Shown here piece after piece: positions 25,023 through 33,591 of a DNA stretch of 64,000 nt (position 1 is the first letter of the stretch; each line of letters starts with the position of its first letter). Where the stretch lies: contig NZ_CP120683.1 in the NCBI RefSeq assembly GCF_030506325.1, positions 1,674,001 to 1,738,000 on the forward strand, given 5' to 3'. The notes beneath the pieces are model-generated. The model was not told the DNA's origin and searched no databases. It saw only the letters and a program-made list of their open reading frames with translations. The position numbers and the translations under genes are program-made. The DNA comes from Tunicatimonas pelagia (GTDB lineage: Bacteria > Bacteroidota > Bacteroidia > Cytophagales > Cyclobacteriaceae).

Positions 25023-25634
25023 CTATTTTGTGATGGTAGGCTCAGGGTAATCGCTTTTTATCTCCGTATACTTACCGTTCATCGGAGTGACTTTCTCACC
25101 GGTCTCAACGTAGTGTTTCAGGCCAACGAGCGTACCAGCTAGCTGCTTCTCGAAGCCACCGCGGGCAATACCTCCCATAAAGGCTGGTTTAGTACGAAAC
25201 TGGAATTCATAGGATGCGGTACTAGTACCATCGCCGTTGTCTTGGACTCCGTAGAACGCCCGCGAATTATCGAAGTTAAGTGGCACTTTTTTCCCACTTA
25301 CGACTTGGTTTGTCATAATCATATTCTCCTGGTCAATGTCTACAATACGCTCGTGTACCCACTGAGAGCCTTTTTCATTAAAGTCGCACTTACGTTCAGC
25401 CCCTTCTTTGCCCTTCAACGAACCGTTTTCATAATTAGAAGAATATATATAGGAAGAGAAGTTAGATATTTCTCCGTAGTCGAGTACCATTGCTTCCCAG
25501 ACCCGTTCGACCGGGGCGTTAATTTTCAATTCAGCTCGTACGGTTCTGAATTTCTTATCCATATCCTGCGCCGAGGCAAACGTTTCACTCAGTAGTAGAA
25601 CCACAGCAGTAAGGGTTATTTTTAAAGTATTCAT
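25023..25634 (-). CDS. Exported SRPBCC-fold protein
   Basis: A 203-residue protein with a signal peptide (MNTLKITLTAVVLLLSETFASAQ) and an SRPBCC/START-like hydrophobic-pocket domain: ELKINAPVERVWEAMVLDYGEI, ERIVDIDQENMIMTNQV, TSTASYEFQFRTKPAFMGG and a long C-terminal helix. Ligand unknown. It is one of three genes with the TTTTGTAACAC / YATCYAAT promoter motif; its copy lies at 25662-25694, giving a short 5' leader. It is expected to be under the ECF sigma at 26.5 kb together with the second SRPBCC gene. Confidence 0.85.
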   Translation of the reverse strand: MNTLKITLTAVVLLLSETFASAQDMDKKFRTVRAELKINAPVERVWEAMVLDYGEISNFSSYIYSSNYENGSLKGKEGAERKCDFNEKGSQWVHERIVDIDQENMIMTNQVVSGKKVPLNFDNSRAFYGVQDNGDGTSTASYEFQFRTKPAFMGGIARGGFEKQLAGTLVGLKHYVETGEKVTPMNGKYTEIKSDYPEPTITK

Positions 25635-25661
25635 AGTATATTCGTCGTTTATAGTTCAATG

Positions 25662-25694
25662 ATTGGATGCACAAGGCACCCGTGTGTTACAAAA
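25662..25694 (-). promoter_or_regulatory. ECF-type promoter, SRPBCC gene 1
   Basis: On the minus strand: TTTTGTAACAC (25684-25694), 16 bp between GTAAC and CATCCAAT (25662-25669). Identical layout occurs upstream of the second SRPBCC gene and the sigma gene. It lies 28 bp from the start codon at 25634. Confidence 0.75.
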
Positions 25695-25874
25695 TTATTG
25701 GTAGCCCATCGCTTCTTTTCCTGAAAACTTCCAGAGATCTATCCTACCGACCGCGTAGACCAAGTAACGCATCTGAAAACCGAGAAGTCCTTGAGGTAAT
25801 TGTTCCGAAAAGAATATAGTAAAGGGCAGATTAGCCGATAGCTGTCCTTCTGGTAAAGGTGAATGCATAGTTCA

Positions 25875-26378
25875 TCAAGCAGCTTTCTTTGCCAGTTTCC
25901 GGTTAGCCTTCACCTTACGAGGATGTGGTTCGCCGTCGTGCTCTACGTAGTACTTAAAGTCCTCGACTGCCTCATCGAACAGGGTGTTCATCTGCATCTT
26001 CATCATCGGATTCATAATGGCTCCCACAAAGCCTTTTGTTGTAATGTCAGCGTTCATACTCAGGTGCGTTTTGTCGCCCTGCGCGGTGAGTTGCCAGGTA
26101 TTAACCCCGGTGTCGATAAAGAAGGGAAACCCTTCGAGCACCTCGTACTGTAGCGTATGTTGCCTAGCATCAAATACTCTGACGACCTCTATGATTTTAC
26201 CCTGGGTAGTGTTACAGGCGCGGTTGCTACAGCTAGCTCCTTCCATTGTCGGTTTACCAAAACTTTCGGAATGCCTTAGGCTGCTAGCCCATTTGTAGGC
26301 TTCGCCAAACTGGTTCCCTAACACTTCCCATACTTCGGCCACGGGCCGGTTGATGACTGTTTCTCGTTTGAAGTTCAT
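25875..26378 (-). CDS. Cytosolic SRPBCC-fold protein
   Basis: A 167-residue START/SRPBCC-type protein: KRETVINRPVAEVWEVLGNQF at the N-terminus, a Cys-containing segment SCSNRACNTTQG, GVNTWQLTAQGDKTHLSMNAD and a C-terminal helix with a basic tail (KVKANRKLAKKAA). No signal peptide, unlike its neighbour. The ATG at 26378 is chosen because the conserved first strand begins there; an upstream Met would put the start inside the promoter spacer. A motif-matching promoter lies at 26414-26446, just downstream of the sigma gene's terminator. Confidence 0.85.
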   Translation of the reverse strand: MNFKRETVINRPVAEVWEVLGNQFGEAYKWASSLRHSESFGKPTMEGASCSNRACNTTQGKIIEVVRVFDARQHTLQYEVLEGFPFFIDTGVNTWQLTAQGDKTHLSMNADITTKGFVGAIMNPMMKMQMNTLFDEAVEDFKYYVEHDGEPHPRKVKANRKLAKKAA

Positions 26379-26413
26379 TGCTTTTTCTTTTGGTGAATAA
26401 ATTGCTTTCAACC

Positions 26414-26446
26414 ATTAGATACCGGATACCGGGAGGTGTTACAAAA
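26414..26446 (-). promoter_or_regulatory. ECF-type promoter, SRPBCC gene 2
   Basis: On the minus strand: TTTTGTAACAC (26436-26446), 16 bp between GTAAC and TATCTAAT (26414-26421), 35 bp from the ATG at 26378. Same geometry as the promoters at 25662 and 27414. Confidence 0.75.
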
Positions 26447-26450
26447 CAAA

Positions 26451-26485
26451 AGGCTCTTTTTGCAGTAGATTCGCAAAAAGAGCCT
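26451..26485 (-). terminator. Intrinsic terminator of the ECF sigma gene
   Basis: AGGCTCTTTTTGC (26451-26463) and GCAAAAAGAGCCT (26473-26485) form a perfect 13 bp stem with a 9-base loop; on the minus strand it is followed by TTTGTTTTG. It lies 45 bp after the sigma stop and just before the next promoter, so it isolates the second SRPBCC gene as its own unit. Confidence 0.85.
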
Positions 26486-26529
26486 AAAAAAGCATTTAAA
26501 CCGTTCATTAGGGGCTGTAGGACAGGCCG

Positions 26530-27405
26530 TTATTCCAGATACTTCATGATATCTTCGTCCTCAAGTATCTCTCTGATTACTGTTTTTTCACCGAAGTCTT
26601 CGCGCGTCGGATGCTGGCGAAAAAGGGCTACGTACTTGTCTTCAATAGAATCCATCAAGTTCATATGCTCCTCCTCTACGTAATCTTCAATGCGGTTCTT
26701 TTCCGAAATATTGAACTGCATATTATTGGCATCCAGCAGCCCCATCGGGATAAGAGCTTTGGTTTTTTTAGGGCAACGACAAGGATTGCTCTTGTTGACC
26801 AGCCCGCACTTATTGTTCATGAAGTTATAGAGGTCTTTGCGTGCCCGATGCAGCTTAATCCGAAAGTTTTGCGGTGAGACGTTAAATATCTCAGCACCAA
26901 TTTTATGATCGACGCCAAAGGTATCGCCCAGAATATAGATCAGTCGCTGCTCCCGATTAAGGCACATCAGCATACCCGACATGCACCGAATTTGCATCTC
27001 TTTGGATAGCTCTTGGTAGGTAATTTCTTCCTCTCGTGTCAGGTCAGGATTAGGAATAGAATCCAACCTTGCGCCGTATTCGTCCAGCGAACTAAACTGT
27101 TGCTCACCCTGGCGTCGCTTGGTTTGTAAAAACTCATTCGTCACAATCCGGTACAGCCAGGTACGAAACGAGCTGTTGAAGTTAAACTGCGACAGTTTGG
27201 TAATGACCTTAATGAGCACCTCTTGAGTGAGATCGAGCGCATCGTTGGGATCATGAGCCATTTTCCAGGCTACATTGTAGATGAACGGTTGGTGTAAGCG
27301 AATTAGTTGATCCAACGCACTTTGATCACCCTCCAGGGCTTGTTTCACCAGTCTTTGATTTTCCTCTTCGGAGTATTTTGACGATAAGGGGTTTTTCATA
27401 GTCAT
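26530..27405 (-). CDS. ECF sigma factor with Cys-rich C-terminal extension
   Basis: A 291-residue sigma-70 family protein: region 2 (about 20-95; DALDLTQEVLIKVITKL, RTWLYRIVTNEFL), region 4 (about 135-195; LNREQRLIYILGDTFGVDHKIGAEIFNVSP) and a ~95-residue tail with CGLVNKSNPCRCPKK, a Cys cluster of the sort found in a group of ECF factors with a zinc-ribbon-like tail. Its own upstream region carries the same promoter motif as two SRPBCC genes, so it is expected to be autoregulated. ATG at 27405 or 27399; the inferred transcription start falls within a few bases of either. Confidence 0.9.
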   Translation of the reverse strand: MTMKNPLSSKYSEEENQRLVKQALEGDQSALDQLIRLHQPFIYNVAWKMAHDPNDALDLTQEVLIKVITKLSQFNFNSSFRTWLYRIVTNEFLQTKRRQGEQQFSSLDEYGARLDSIPNPDLTREEEITYQELSKEMQIRCMSGMLMCLNREQRLIYILGDTFGVDHKIGAEIFNVSPQNFRIKLHRARKDLYNFMNNKCGLVNKSNPCRCPKKTKALIPMGLLDANNMQFNISEKNRIEDYVEEEHMNLMDSIEDKYVALFRQHPTREDFGEKTVIREILEDEDIMKYLE

Positions 27406-27413
27406 ACTTTTGG

Positions 27414-27446
27414 ATTAGATGCGAGAAGCTGACTGGTGTTACAAAA
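27414..27446 (-). promoter_or_regulatory. ECF-type promoter, sigma factor gene (autoregulation)
   Basis: On the minus strand: TTTTGTAACAC (27436-27446), 16 bp between GTAAC and CATCTAAT (27414-27421). It ends 9 bp before the ATG at 27405, leaving almost no 5' leader. Confidence 0.75.
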
Positions 27447-27475
27447 ATTTTTTCTTCGCTCCCGATTATAAGATA

Positions 27476-28132
27476 CTACTTGGGTAAGTATCCCCATTCT
27501 GCTAGTTCATTCGTATCTTTCATAACTCTAGTACCACCATCATGAATCAGAATAACCTTAGTTGCAATATCCAATACGTTTCGGTAATCGTGATCCGTAA
27601 TGATGAACCCTTTTTCCTTACTTTGCTCTTGTATTATGTCTTTTATCTCATCCTTGTATATCGGAGCTATTCCGTTAAATGGTTCATCTAGCAGGGAAAA
27701 TTTGCTGTAACTATAGACAATGAGTAAAATCTCTAAAACTCTGCGCTCACCTCCTGAAAGTTGTTTGCTTGTCTTGTTGAGAAGAGGCACGACCAATCGG
27801 TGGCTTTTGACTATTTCTGCCTGAGTTGGTTCACAAACTATGTTAATGATGTTAGCAATTTTCAGATGACTGGGTAGGTAACCATCCTGAGGCAGATAAT
27901 TAATATACCGATGGCTATCTGATACTTTACGGATAATTTTATGATCTACTTTCACCATTTTACTGTCTGCCGAGAGAGAGCCAAAAATTATCTTTAGCAA
28001 AGTAGACTTGCCCGAGCCATTACGCCCCAGTAAACCAACTATTTCTCCTGTTTTACAAGAGACAAATACGTCAGTCAGAACTTGTTTGATGCCAAAGCTT
28101 TTGATAATGCTGTCAGCGCGTAGCTCGCTCAC
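27476..28132 (-). CDS. ABC transporter ATP-binding protein
   Basis: A 218-residue ABC ATPase: Walker A GLLGRNGSGKST, signature LSGGERRVLEI, Walker B SLLDEPF and the H-loop His in FIITDHDY. A GTG at 28132 is chosen as start; it overlaps the stop of the upstream membrane gene (GTGA), implying coupling, and the conserved first strand (ELRADSIIKSFG) follows. Earlier in-frame ATG codons lie deep in the neighbour. Its partner would be the very small membrane protein upstream, which is too short for a normal permease. Substrate unknown. Confidence 0.88.
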   Translation of the reverse strand: MSELRADSIIKSFGIKQVLTDVFVSCKTGEIVGLLGRNGSGKSTLLKIIFGSLSADSKMVKVDHKIIRKVSDSHRYINYLPQDGYLPSHLKIANIINIVCEPTQAEIVKSHRLVVPLLNKTSKQLSGGERRVLEILLIVYSYSKFSLLDEPFNGIAPIYKDEIKDIIQEQSKEKGFIITDHDYRNVLDIATKVILIHDGGTRVMKDTNELAEWGYLPK

Positions 28133-28431
28133 AGTAATGAGGTGACTAGGTTGAAGACAAGTGCCTGGGCAATGCAAGCGACCCACAACGCTAGTTTACT
28201 AATGCCCAGATTGTAGTAAAAATAATATTCGTGAGCGTACCTAAGCTCGTAGACAAAAAACTGGAACAGCGGAAGGATAAACAAATAAGCAAGCCCGGTA
28301 TTAGTACTAATCGGCTTTCCATTCATACTATGCCCAATAAACCCCAGCAACACTGAAATAATGATAGCCGGTAGCAGAATTTTTTTCTGGAAGATAAAGA
28401 TATAATAAGCCTTTTTAACCAAGCTACTCAT
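28129..28431 (-). CDS. Mini membrane protein (100 aa, about 3 TM)
   Basis: A 100-residue hydrophobic protein with segments around ILLPAIIISVLLGFIGH, LAYLFILPLFQFFVYEL and LALWVACIAQALVFNLV. It overlaps the amidohydrolase-like gene upstream by 8 bp and the ABC ATPase downstream by 4 bp, so the three are cotranslated. It may be a reduced permease subunit or a membrane anchor for the ATPase; no family recognised. Confidence 0.75.
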   Translation of the reverse strand: MSSLVKKAYYIFIFQKKILLPAIIISVLLGFIGHSMNGKPISTNTGLAYLFILPLFQFFVYELRYAHEYYFYYNLGISKLALWVACIAQALVFNLVTSLL

Positions 28432-29773
28432 TCCCTACATCGCGCTTTTCTCCTTCTTGAACTAAGGGTTCATCTTCGTACTTAGTGCGGTACTTTTCGT
28501 ATAGCCGTTGTTGCAGAGCGGGAAGAGTGACTTCCCTTCCGTCGATAAACGCTTGCGTAATCTGGTTAGTCCGCATATCTAAGGCATCCCCTTCGGAGAC
28601 GAATAAAGTAGCACTTTTCCCTTCCTCCAGCGTGCCGTAGCGGTCGCCGATGCCCAGAATTTGGGCATTGTTTTGGGTAATAAGTTGCAGTGCTTCTTCT
28701 TTGCTGGCTCCGTGGGCTACCGCACTTCCGGCCAAGAACGGAAGATTCCGGGCACTGGCGTTCATACCTCGTTCGTACCCCAAGCCTACGGTGAGTCCGG
28801 CTTCCAGCAAGCGCGAAGGTAGCTCGTAGGGTACGTTCACGGCATCATCCGGGCGGTTGGGTAGCACGTGAACATTTTTCACGATCACCGGAATATCCCG
28901 GGCTTTCAGGAAATCAGCTACTAGCAGGGCATCGCCACTACTTACCAGTACAATGCGCTGTACGCCCCGGTCTTCGGCAAAGCGGATTGCTTCAATAATC
29001 TGCTTTGCCTCATCAGCGTGAATGTGCAAGGCTTTGGAACCATCAAACAAGCCCATTAGTGCTTCTAGCTTGAGATTAGGCTCGGATGGCTGATTTAACT
29101 CGAGGTAGGTCGAAGCATCGGCGAATAATTCTTCCAGCATCCGGCGTTGCTCACTATACTTTTCATTCTTTACCCGCTTTACCGTGAACGTGGCAAAATC
29201 AAATTCCTGCCGGAACCGACCGGGCCAGTTGAAGTGCAGAGCATCGTCGGGCTGTACTACAGCATCTTCCCAGTTCCAAGCATCCAGTTGCATCACGGAT
29301 GAAGTACCGGGAATGATACCACTCTGCGGAGTAGTTTGGGCTAGTAAGATTCCATTAAAACGCAGGGTAGGAATAATTTCCGAATCAGTGTTGTAGGAGA
29401 TTACAGCCCGGACATTAGGATTTAGCGTGCCTTGTTCGGCTTCATCTATCGTGGCCCTCACCGCACCGATTTCCTTTAAACCTACCGTAGTATTGGGAAG
29501 AATAAAGCCGGGATAAATATGTTGCCCTTCGGCTGAAACTACCTGATATTCAGACAAATCCATATCGTCCATAGTGCTTGCTTCTGCTACGGTCTCAATT
29601 TTTCCATCACGAAAAGCCACAGCTCCGTTTTCAATTACCTCACCGTTTCCTACGTGAATAGTAGCCCCCGCTAATATGATAGGTTGCGACTGTGGCTCAC
29701 CCGGGGATGGTACCTGCGCCTGAATGGTTAGGCTAACGAGCGAAAGAGAAAGAGTTGCTATAAAGTATTTCAT
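28424..29773 (-). CDS. Exported amidohydrolase-like protein lacking the metal-binding motif
   Basis: A 449-residue protein with a signal peptide (MKYFIATLSLSLVSLTIQAQ) and an amidohydrolase scaffold: IILAGATIHVGNGEVIENGAV, HIYPGFILPNTTVGL, and the closing LEEGKSATLFVSEGDAL. The usual HxH after PGFID is absent (ILPNTT), and only isolated His residues remain (LHIHADEA, NVHVLP), so hydrolase activity is doubtful. It lies 57 bp after the SIMPL gene and overlaps the mini membrane protein. The upstream 1,010-residue relative keeps a metal motif in its second half. Confidence 0.82.
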   Translation of the reverse strand: MKYFIATLSLSLVSLTIQAQVPSPGEPQSQPIILAGATIHVGNGEVIENGAVAFRDGKIETVAEASTMDDMDLSEYQVVSAEGQHIYPGFILPNTTVGLKEIGAVRATIDEAEQGTLNPNVRAVISYNTDSEIIPTLRFNGILLAQTTPQSGIIPGTSSVMQLDAWNWEDAVVQPDDALHFNWPGRFRQEFDFATFTVKRVKNEKYSEQRRMLEELFADASTYLELNQPSEPNLKLEALMGLFDGSKALHIHADEAKQIIEAIRFAEDRGVQRIVLVSSGDALLVADFLKARDIPVIVKNVHVLPNRPDDAVNVPYELPSRLLEAGLTVGLGYERGMNASARNLPFLAGSAVAHGASKEEALQLITQNNAQILGIGDRYGTLEEGKSATLFVSEGDALDMRTNQITQAFIDGREVTLPALQQRLYEKYRTKYEDEPLVQEGEKRDVGNE

Positions 29774-29830
29774 AATTTCTTGTATGTGTTAGGGCGTTTA
29801 CGTGTTAATGTACCAGCACTGCCAATCGTA

Positions 29831-30559
29831 TTAAGATTTTTTTTCTTCTAATTCATAAATGATTAAAACCCGGTCGGTAACTACTACATCTTGCACTGAG
29901 AATCCTTGGGAGGATATAGACGGCTGCTCAGTAGCCGGAATCTCCATCAATTCTTCATAAACATAATCCGAGGATGATGATGTAGTAGGGACATTTCCGT
30001 ATGTAATCTTTCGTATGGAGCCTATATTTACATTGTTCTGCTGAGCAATGATTTTAGCTTTAGAGTGAGCATCATTAATAGCATCGGCAATTGCCTTTTC
30101 TCTAAGCGTCTGCCTTAGAGTGCTTGAAAGCTGAAAACTGAAGCTCACCTGCGCCTCGACTTGATTTCTAGAAAAAGCATTAATGAACTTAGCAATCTCT
30201 TTCCGATCGTTAGTAAATTCCACGGATAATGTTTGAAACGCTACAAAGCCACTATCGTACTGCTCACCTCGTCGCCACGATGTATTAGTACCAGCATTAA
30301 ATTCTAGGGTTTTTATTTTATCGGGTGAGTAATCTAGTGATTGAAATACATCAACGATTGCCTGTTCTTTGGCTATCAGAGAATCGATCGCTTGACCATA
30401 GCCAAGTTCTATTTCCTTTATAGAAACGCGAACAACACCTATATCGGGTGAAGTAAGTACTCGTCCGTAGCCTACTACTTCAAGCAGGCCATCCGGGCGA
30501 CTCTGCCCTAGTAGCGAACCCGCCGAGATTATGCAGAAGAATAGCAATATCTGCCTCAT
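29831..30559 (-). CDS. SIMPL domain (DUF541) periplasmic protein
   Basis: A 242-residue protein with a signal peptide (MRQILLFFCIISAGSLLGQ) and a SIMPL/DUF541 domain: LEVVGYGRVLTSPDIGVVRV, the central helix IADAINDAHSKAKIIAQQNNV and the late strand FSVQDVVVTDRVLIIYEL. Related proteins form oligomeric rings in the periplasm. Its ATG overlaps the stop of the 1,010-residue amidohydrolase by one base (TAATG), so the two are coupled. Confidence 0.88.
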   Translation of the reverse strand: MRQILLFFCIISAGSLLGQSRPDGLLEVVGYGRVLTSPDIGVVRVSIKEIELGYGQAIDSLIAKEQAIVDVFQSLDYSPDKIKTLEFNAGTNTSWRRGEQYDSGFVAFQTLSVEFTNDRKEIAKFINAFSRNQVEAQVSFSFQLSSTLRQTLREKAIADAINDAHSKAKIIAQQNNVNIGSIRKITYGNVPTTSSSSDYVYEELMEIPATEQPSISSQGFSVQDVVVTDRVLIIYELEEKKS

Positions 30560-33500
30560 TAGTGAATATGTTCAGTATGGCCGAAGCCGATGTCTTCGCA
30601 GTGGAAGAGTTGATTAAGGGTACGGCTGGCAGCTTGAGTAGAAGCTCCGTTCTTCTTGGCGTCTTGCATCTTCTGCACTAGCCGGGTCCGTTGTTCTGCT
30701 ACCCACGTGATTTTCTCTTCATTGATTTCTACATCGTAGTAAATCTTTCCATCTACCATTGTCTTCTCCGCTCGAGCGTAGATAGAAAGTGGGTTATCGG
30801 TCCAGAGTACTAAGTCGGCATCTTTACCTACTTTGATGCTACCCATGCGATCGTCTAAGTGAAGCAGTTTAGCCGGATTGAGAGTCACCATTTTCCAGGC
30901 ATCTTCTTCGGACATGCCACCGTACTTTACCGATTTGGCGGCTTCCTGATTCAACCGACGAGCCATTTCGGCATCATCGGAGTTAATGGCTACCGTTACT
31001 CCGGCCATATCCATCAGCGTAGGATTGTACGGAATGGCGTAGCGTACTTCAAATTTATAGGCCCACCAATCGGCAAAGGTAGAACCACCCGCACCGTGCT
31101 CGGCCATTTTATCGGCTACTTTGTACCCTTCCAGAATATGAGTGAAGGTGTTTACATCAAAGTCAAACTGATCGGCTACGTGCATCAGCATATTGATTTC
31201 AGACTGGACGTAGGAGTGGCAGGTAATAAAGCGTTCGCTATTCAGAATTTCAGCTAAGGCTTCCAGGGCTAAGTCGCGACGGGGAGCGGGGGTATTGGCT
31301 TTTTCTTTGGATGATAGAATTTCATATTCCTGCCAAGCTTGGTCATACTCTCTCGCCCGGGTAAAAGCATCTAGGTACACTTGCTCTACGCCCATGCGGG
31401 TTTGGGGGTAGCGGATAGAACTATTGTTGCTCGAGCGTTTTACGTTCTCGCCCAAGGCAAATTTGATATGCTCGTCAGCTCCTTCAATCAGCATTTCCTG
31501 CGGCGAAGAACCCCAGCGCATTTTCACTAAAGCCGACTGTCCACCAATAGGGTTAGCCGAGCCGTGCAGCAGTTGCGATGCCGTCACCCCACCGGCCAAC
31601 TGACGGTAGATATTAATATCATCGGATTCAACTACATCTTTCATGCGTACCATGGCGGAGTTAGTTGCTACATCGTTCACGCTAGACAGGGCAATGTGGG
31701 AGTGCTCATCAATAATGCCACTGGTCAGGTGCTTGCCACTACCGTCAATCACCGTAGCCCCGTTCGCCGAAAGATTTTGACCGACTTCTACAATCTTCCC
31801 ATCGCGCACCAGCACATCCGAGCTCTCTAAAATTCCTTGATCTTCGTTGGTCCAGACGGTAGCATTTTGGATTAGGTACGTTTCGGCCTCGGGAACGCGC
31901 TGCTGGTTGCCGTAGGGCAAAAACGGATAGACAATTTCGGATAGGTCATCAAGGGAAATGGTTTTGTTACCGGCAGCTTCTTCGCCGGTTTCTTCCAAGG
32001 CAGCTTGGTAGGTAGCTTCCCAGGATACCCATTCTCCGTCGGGTAGCTTGCCCCGTCCTTGCAGTTTTTGTCCTTCAATCCAACCCGATAGGCGAATGCG
32101 CTCGCTTTGGGTAGCGTTGGGGGCGAACGCCAAGGTAATGGTTTCTTGGGTTACGTCGGAGGTAACGTCAATCTTGGTAGTATCATCGGGTACAATCTGG
32201 AATTTGAGCTTGCCCGGCTGGCCACTTACTTGGAGCGGATAGCTTTCATCGCCTACCGCCAAAATGTACTCGCCCCGCAAATCATTCGCATCCATTTCGT
32301 TGATGATAAATGCTTTTCCCTGAACCCAATTTTCGTAAATCAGCGCACCCTCGTTAAAGATATTATCCGAAGTGATAATAAAATTCGCGATCGCTCCTGC
32401 CTGCAAGCTTCCCAGTTGACCGTCGGCTCGGACTAGCTCAGACGGGGTGGCAGTAAGTGCTCGCAGGGCTGCATCTTCCGGTAGTCCGTACTGAACGGCT
32501 TTTCGTAGGTTCTTGAGAAATGTCTTGCCGTCTTTAGTCCCTTCACTCGTGATGGCAAACAAAATGCCTTCCTGGGCCAACATGCCTAAGTTAGCAGGAG
32601 CCAGTTCCCAGTGCATCATATCAGCCAAGTCCACATTTTCGGCATCGTAGGGATCATCTACATCGTAAGCATCAGGGAAGTTCACCGGAACAATGAGCGG
32701 AGCATTCGTAGCTTTTACTTCTGCTAACCGCTGGTACTCGTCACCATTACCGCGAATAATGTATTGCTGACCAAACTCATCGCCGAGCTTATCGGCCCGA
32801 AGAATTTGCACCCAGCCGGGAGCATCAAATATTTGCGGTAGGTTTTGCAAGTCAATCCAAGCTTCTAGCGATTGGTCTACGTAATCTTCGTTATTCTCAG
32901 ATTGATACCAATCGGCATTTAGGTAAGTCTGCCGTAGTAGGGCAATGAAACCCATTTTGGAGATAGGGTAGTACTGCGTAGAGCTTCCTTTCGCAAAGGA
33001 ATAGTGAGATGCTGCCTCAGGCATGATAAGGGCTTCGTTGGCAGTTACATTGGTTAGGGTTACTAGAGCGGAAGAACCCCGGGCAATTCCATCTTGCTTA
33101 TTGGTTAGTACTGTACCAAAGCCTAGTTCGCGGTAAACCTGGGCTTGCTCTTCATTCAGTGTAAAGTCATCGGCAGCACTGTACTGAGATTTAATGGCAT
33201 CGTTCTGGCTAAAGGGGCCTTTGGTTTGAGGGCCTAACTTTTCAGCAACTCCCCATCTAAAACCTGATGATTTCTGAACCTCAGATAAGCCGTAGTGGCT
33301 GTACAGATCAACAAAGCTGGGGTAGATGTATTTTTCCTGTAAATTAATGGTGCGAGTGCCAGCCGGAGCAGTTATGTTGTTACCTACTGCTTCAATAAAG
33401 CCATCTTCAATCAACAGAGAGGCGTTTTGTAAAGTAGTTTGATAATCAACCACTACGGTAGCGTTGGTAAACAGGTAGCGTTCAGGACGGTCGTCACGCA

Positions 33501-33591
33501 CGTCATTAACGGAGTAGATTTCATCTTGGGCAAAGGCTGAGTAGCAAAATAATAGCCCAAGCAAGCTTAGTAGCCAACGTAAATTTCTCAT
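30559..33591 (-). CDS. Large exported protein with two amidohydrolase modules
   Basis: A 1,010-residue protein with a signal peptide (MRNLRWLLSLLGLLFCYSAFAQ). Module 1 (about 30-430) has the scaffold YIYPSFVDLYSHYGL with only one of the usual two His, ending LGSLQAGAIANFIITSD. A linker with beta-sandwich character follows. Module 2 (about 570-980) keeps the metal motif GIIDEHSHIAL and further His (FITCHSYVQSE, NTFTHILEG), ending MGSIKVGKDADLVLWTDNP. So one module is likely catalytic and the other structural or degenerate. It is first in the five-gene minus-strand run to 27476. Substrate unknown. Confidence 0.88.
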   Translation of the reverse strand: MRNLRWLLSLLGLLFCYSAFAQDEIYSVNDVRDDRPERYLFTNATVVVDYQTTLQNASLLIEDGFIEAVGNNITAPAGTRTINLQEKYIYPSFVDLYSHYGLSEVQKSSGFRWGVAEKLGPQTKGPFSQNDAIKSQYSAADDFTLNEEQAQVYRELGFGTVLTNKQDGIARGSSALVTLTNVTANEALIMPEAASHYSFAKGSSTQYYPISKMGFIALLRQTYLNADWYQSENNEDYVDQSLEAWIDLQNLPQIFDAPGWVQILRADKLGDEFGQQYIIRGNGDEYQRLAEVKATNAPLIVPVNFPDAYDVDDPYDAENVDLADMMHWELAPANLGMLAQEGILFAITSEGTKDGKTFLKNLRKAVQYGLPEDAALRALTATPSELVRADGQLGSLQAGAIANFIITSDNIFNEGALIYENWVQGKAFIINEMDANDLRGEYILAVGDESYPLQVSGQPGKLKFQIVPDDTTKIDVTSDVTQETITLAFAPNATQSERIRLSGWIEGQKLQGRGKLPDGEWVSWEATYQAALEETGEEAAGNKTISLDDLSEIVYPFLPYGNQQRVPEAETYLIQNATVWTNEDQGILESSDVLVRDGKIVEVGQNLSANGATVIDGSGKHLTSGIIDEHSHIALSSVNDVATNSAMVRMKDVVESDDINIYRQLAGGVTASQLLHGSANPIGGQSALVKMRWGSSPQEMLIEGADEHIKFALGENVKRSSNNSSIRYPQTRMGVEQVYLDAFTRAREYDQAWQEYEILSSKEKANTPAPRRDLALEALAEILNSERFITCHSYVQSEINMLMHVADQFDFDVNTFTHILEGYKVADKMAEHGAGGSTFADWWAYKFEVRYAIPYNPTLMDMAGVTVAINSDDAEMARRLNQEAAKSVKYGGMSEEDAWKMVTLNPAKLLHLDDRMGSIKVGKDADLVLWTDNPLSIYARAEKTMVDGKIYYDVEINEEKITWVAEQRTRLVQKMQDAKKNGASTQAASRTLNQLFHCEDIGFGHTEHIH

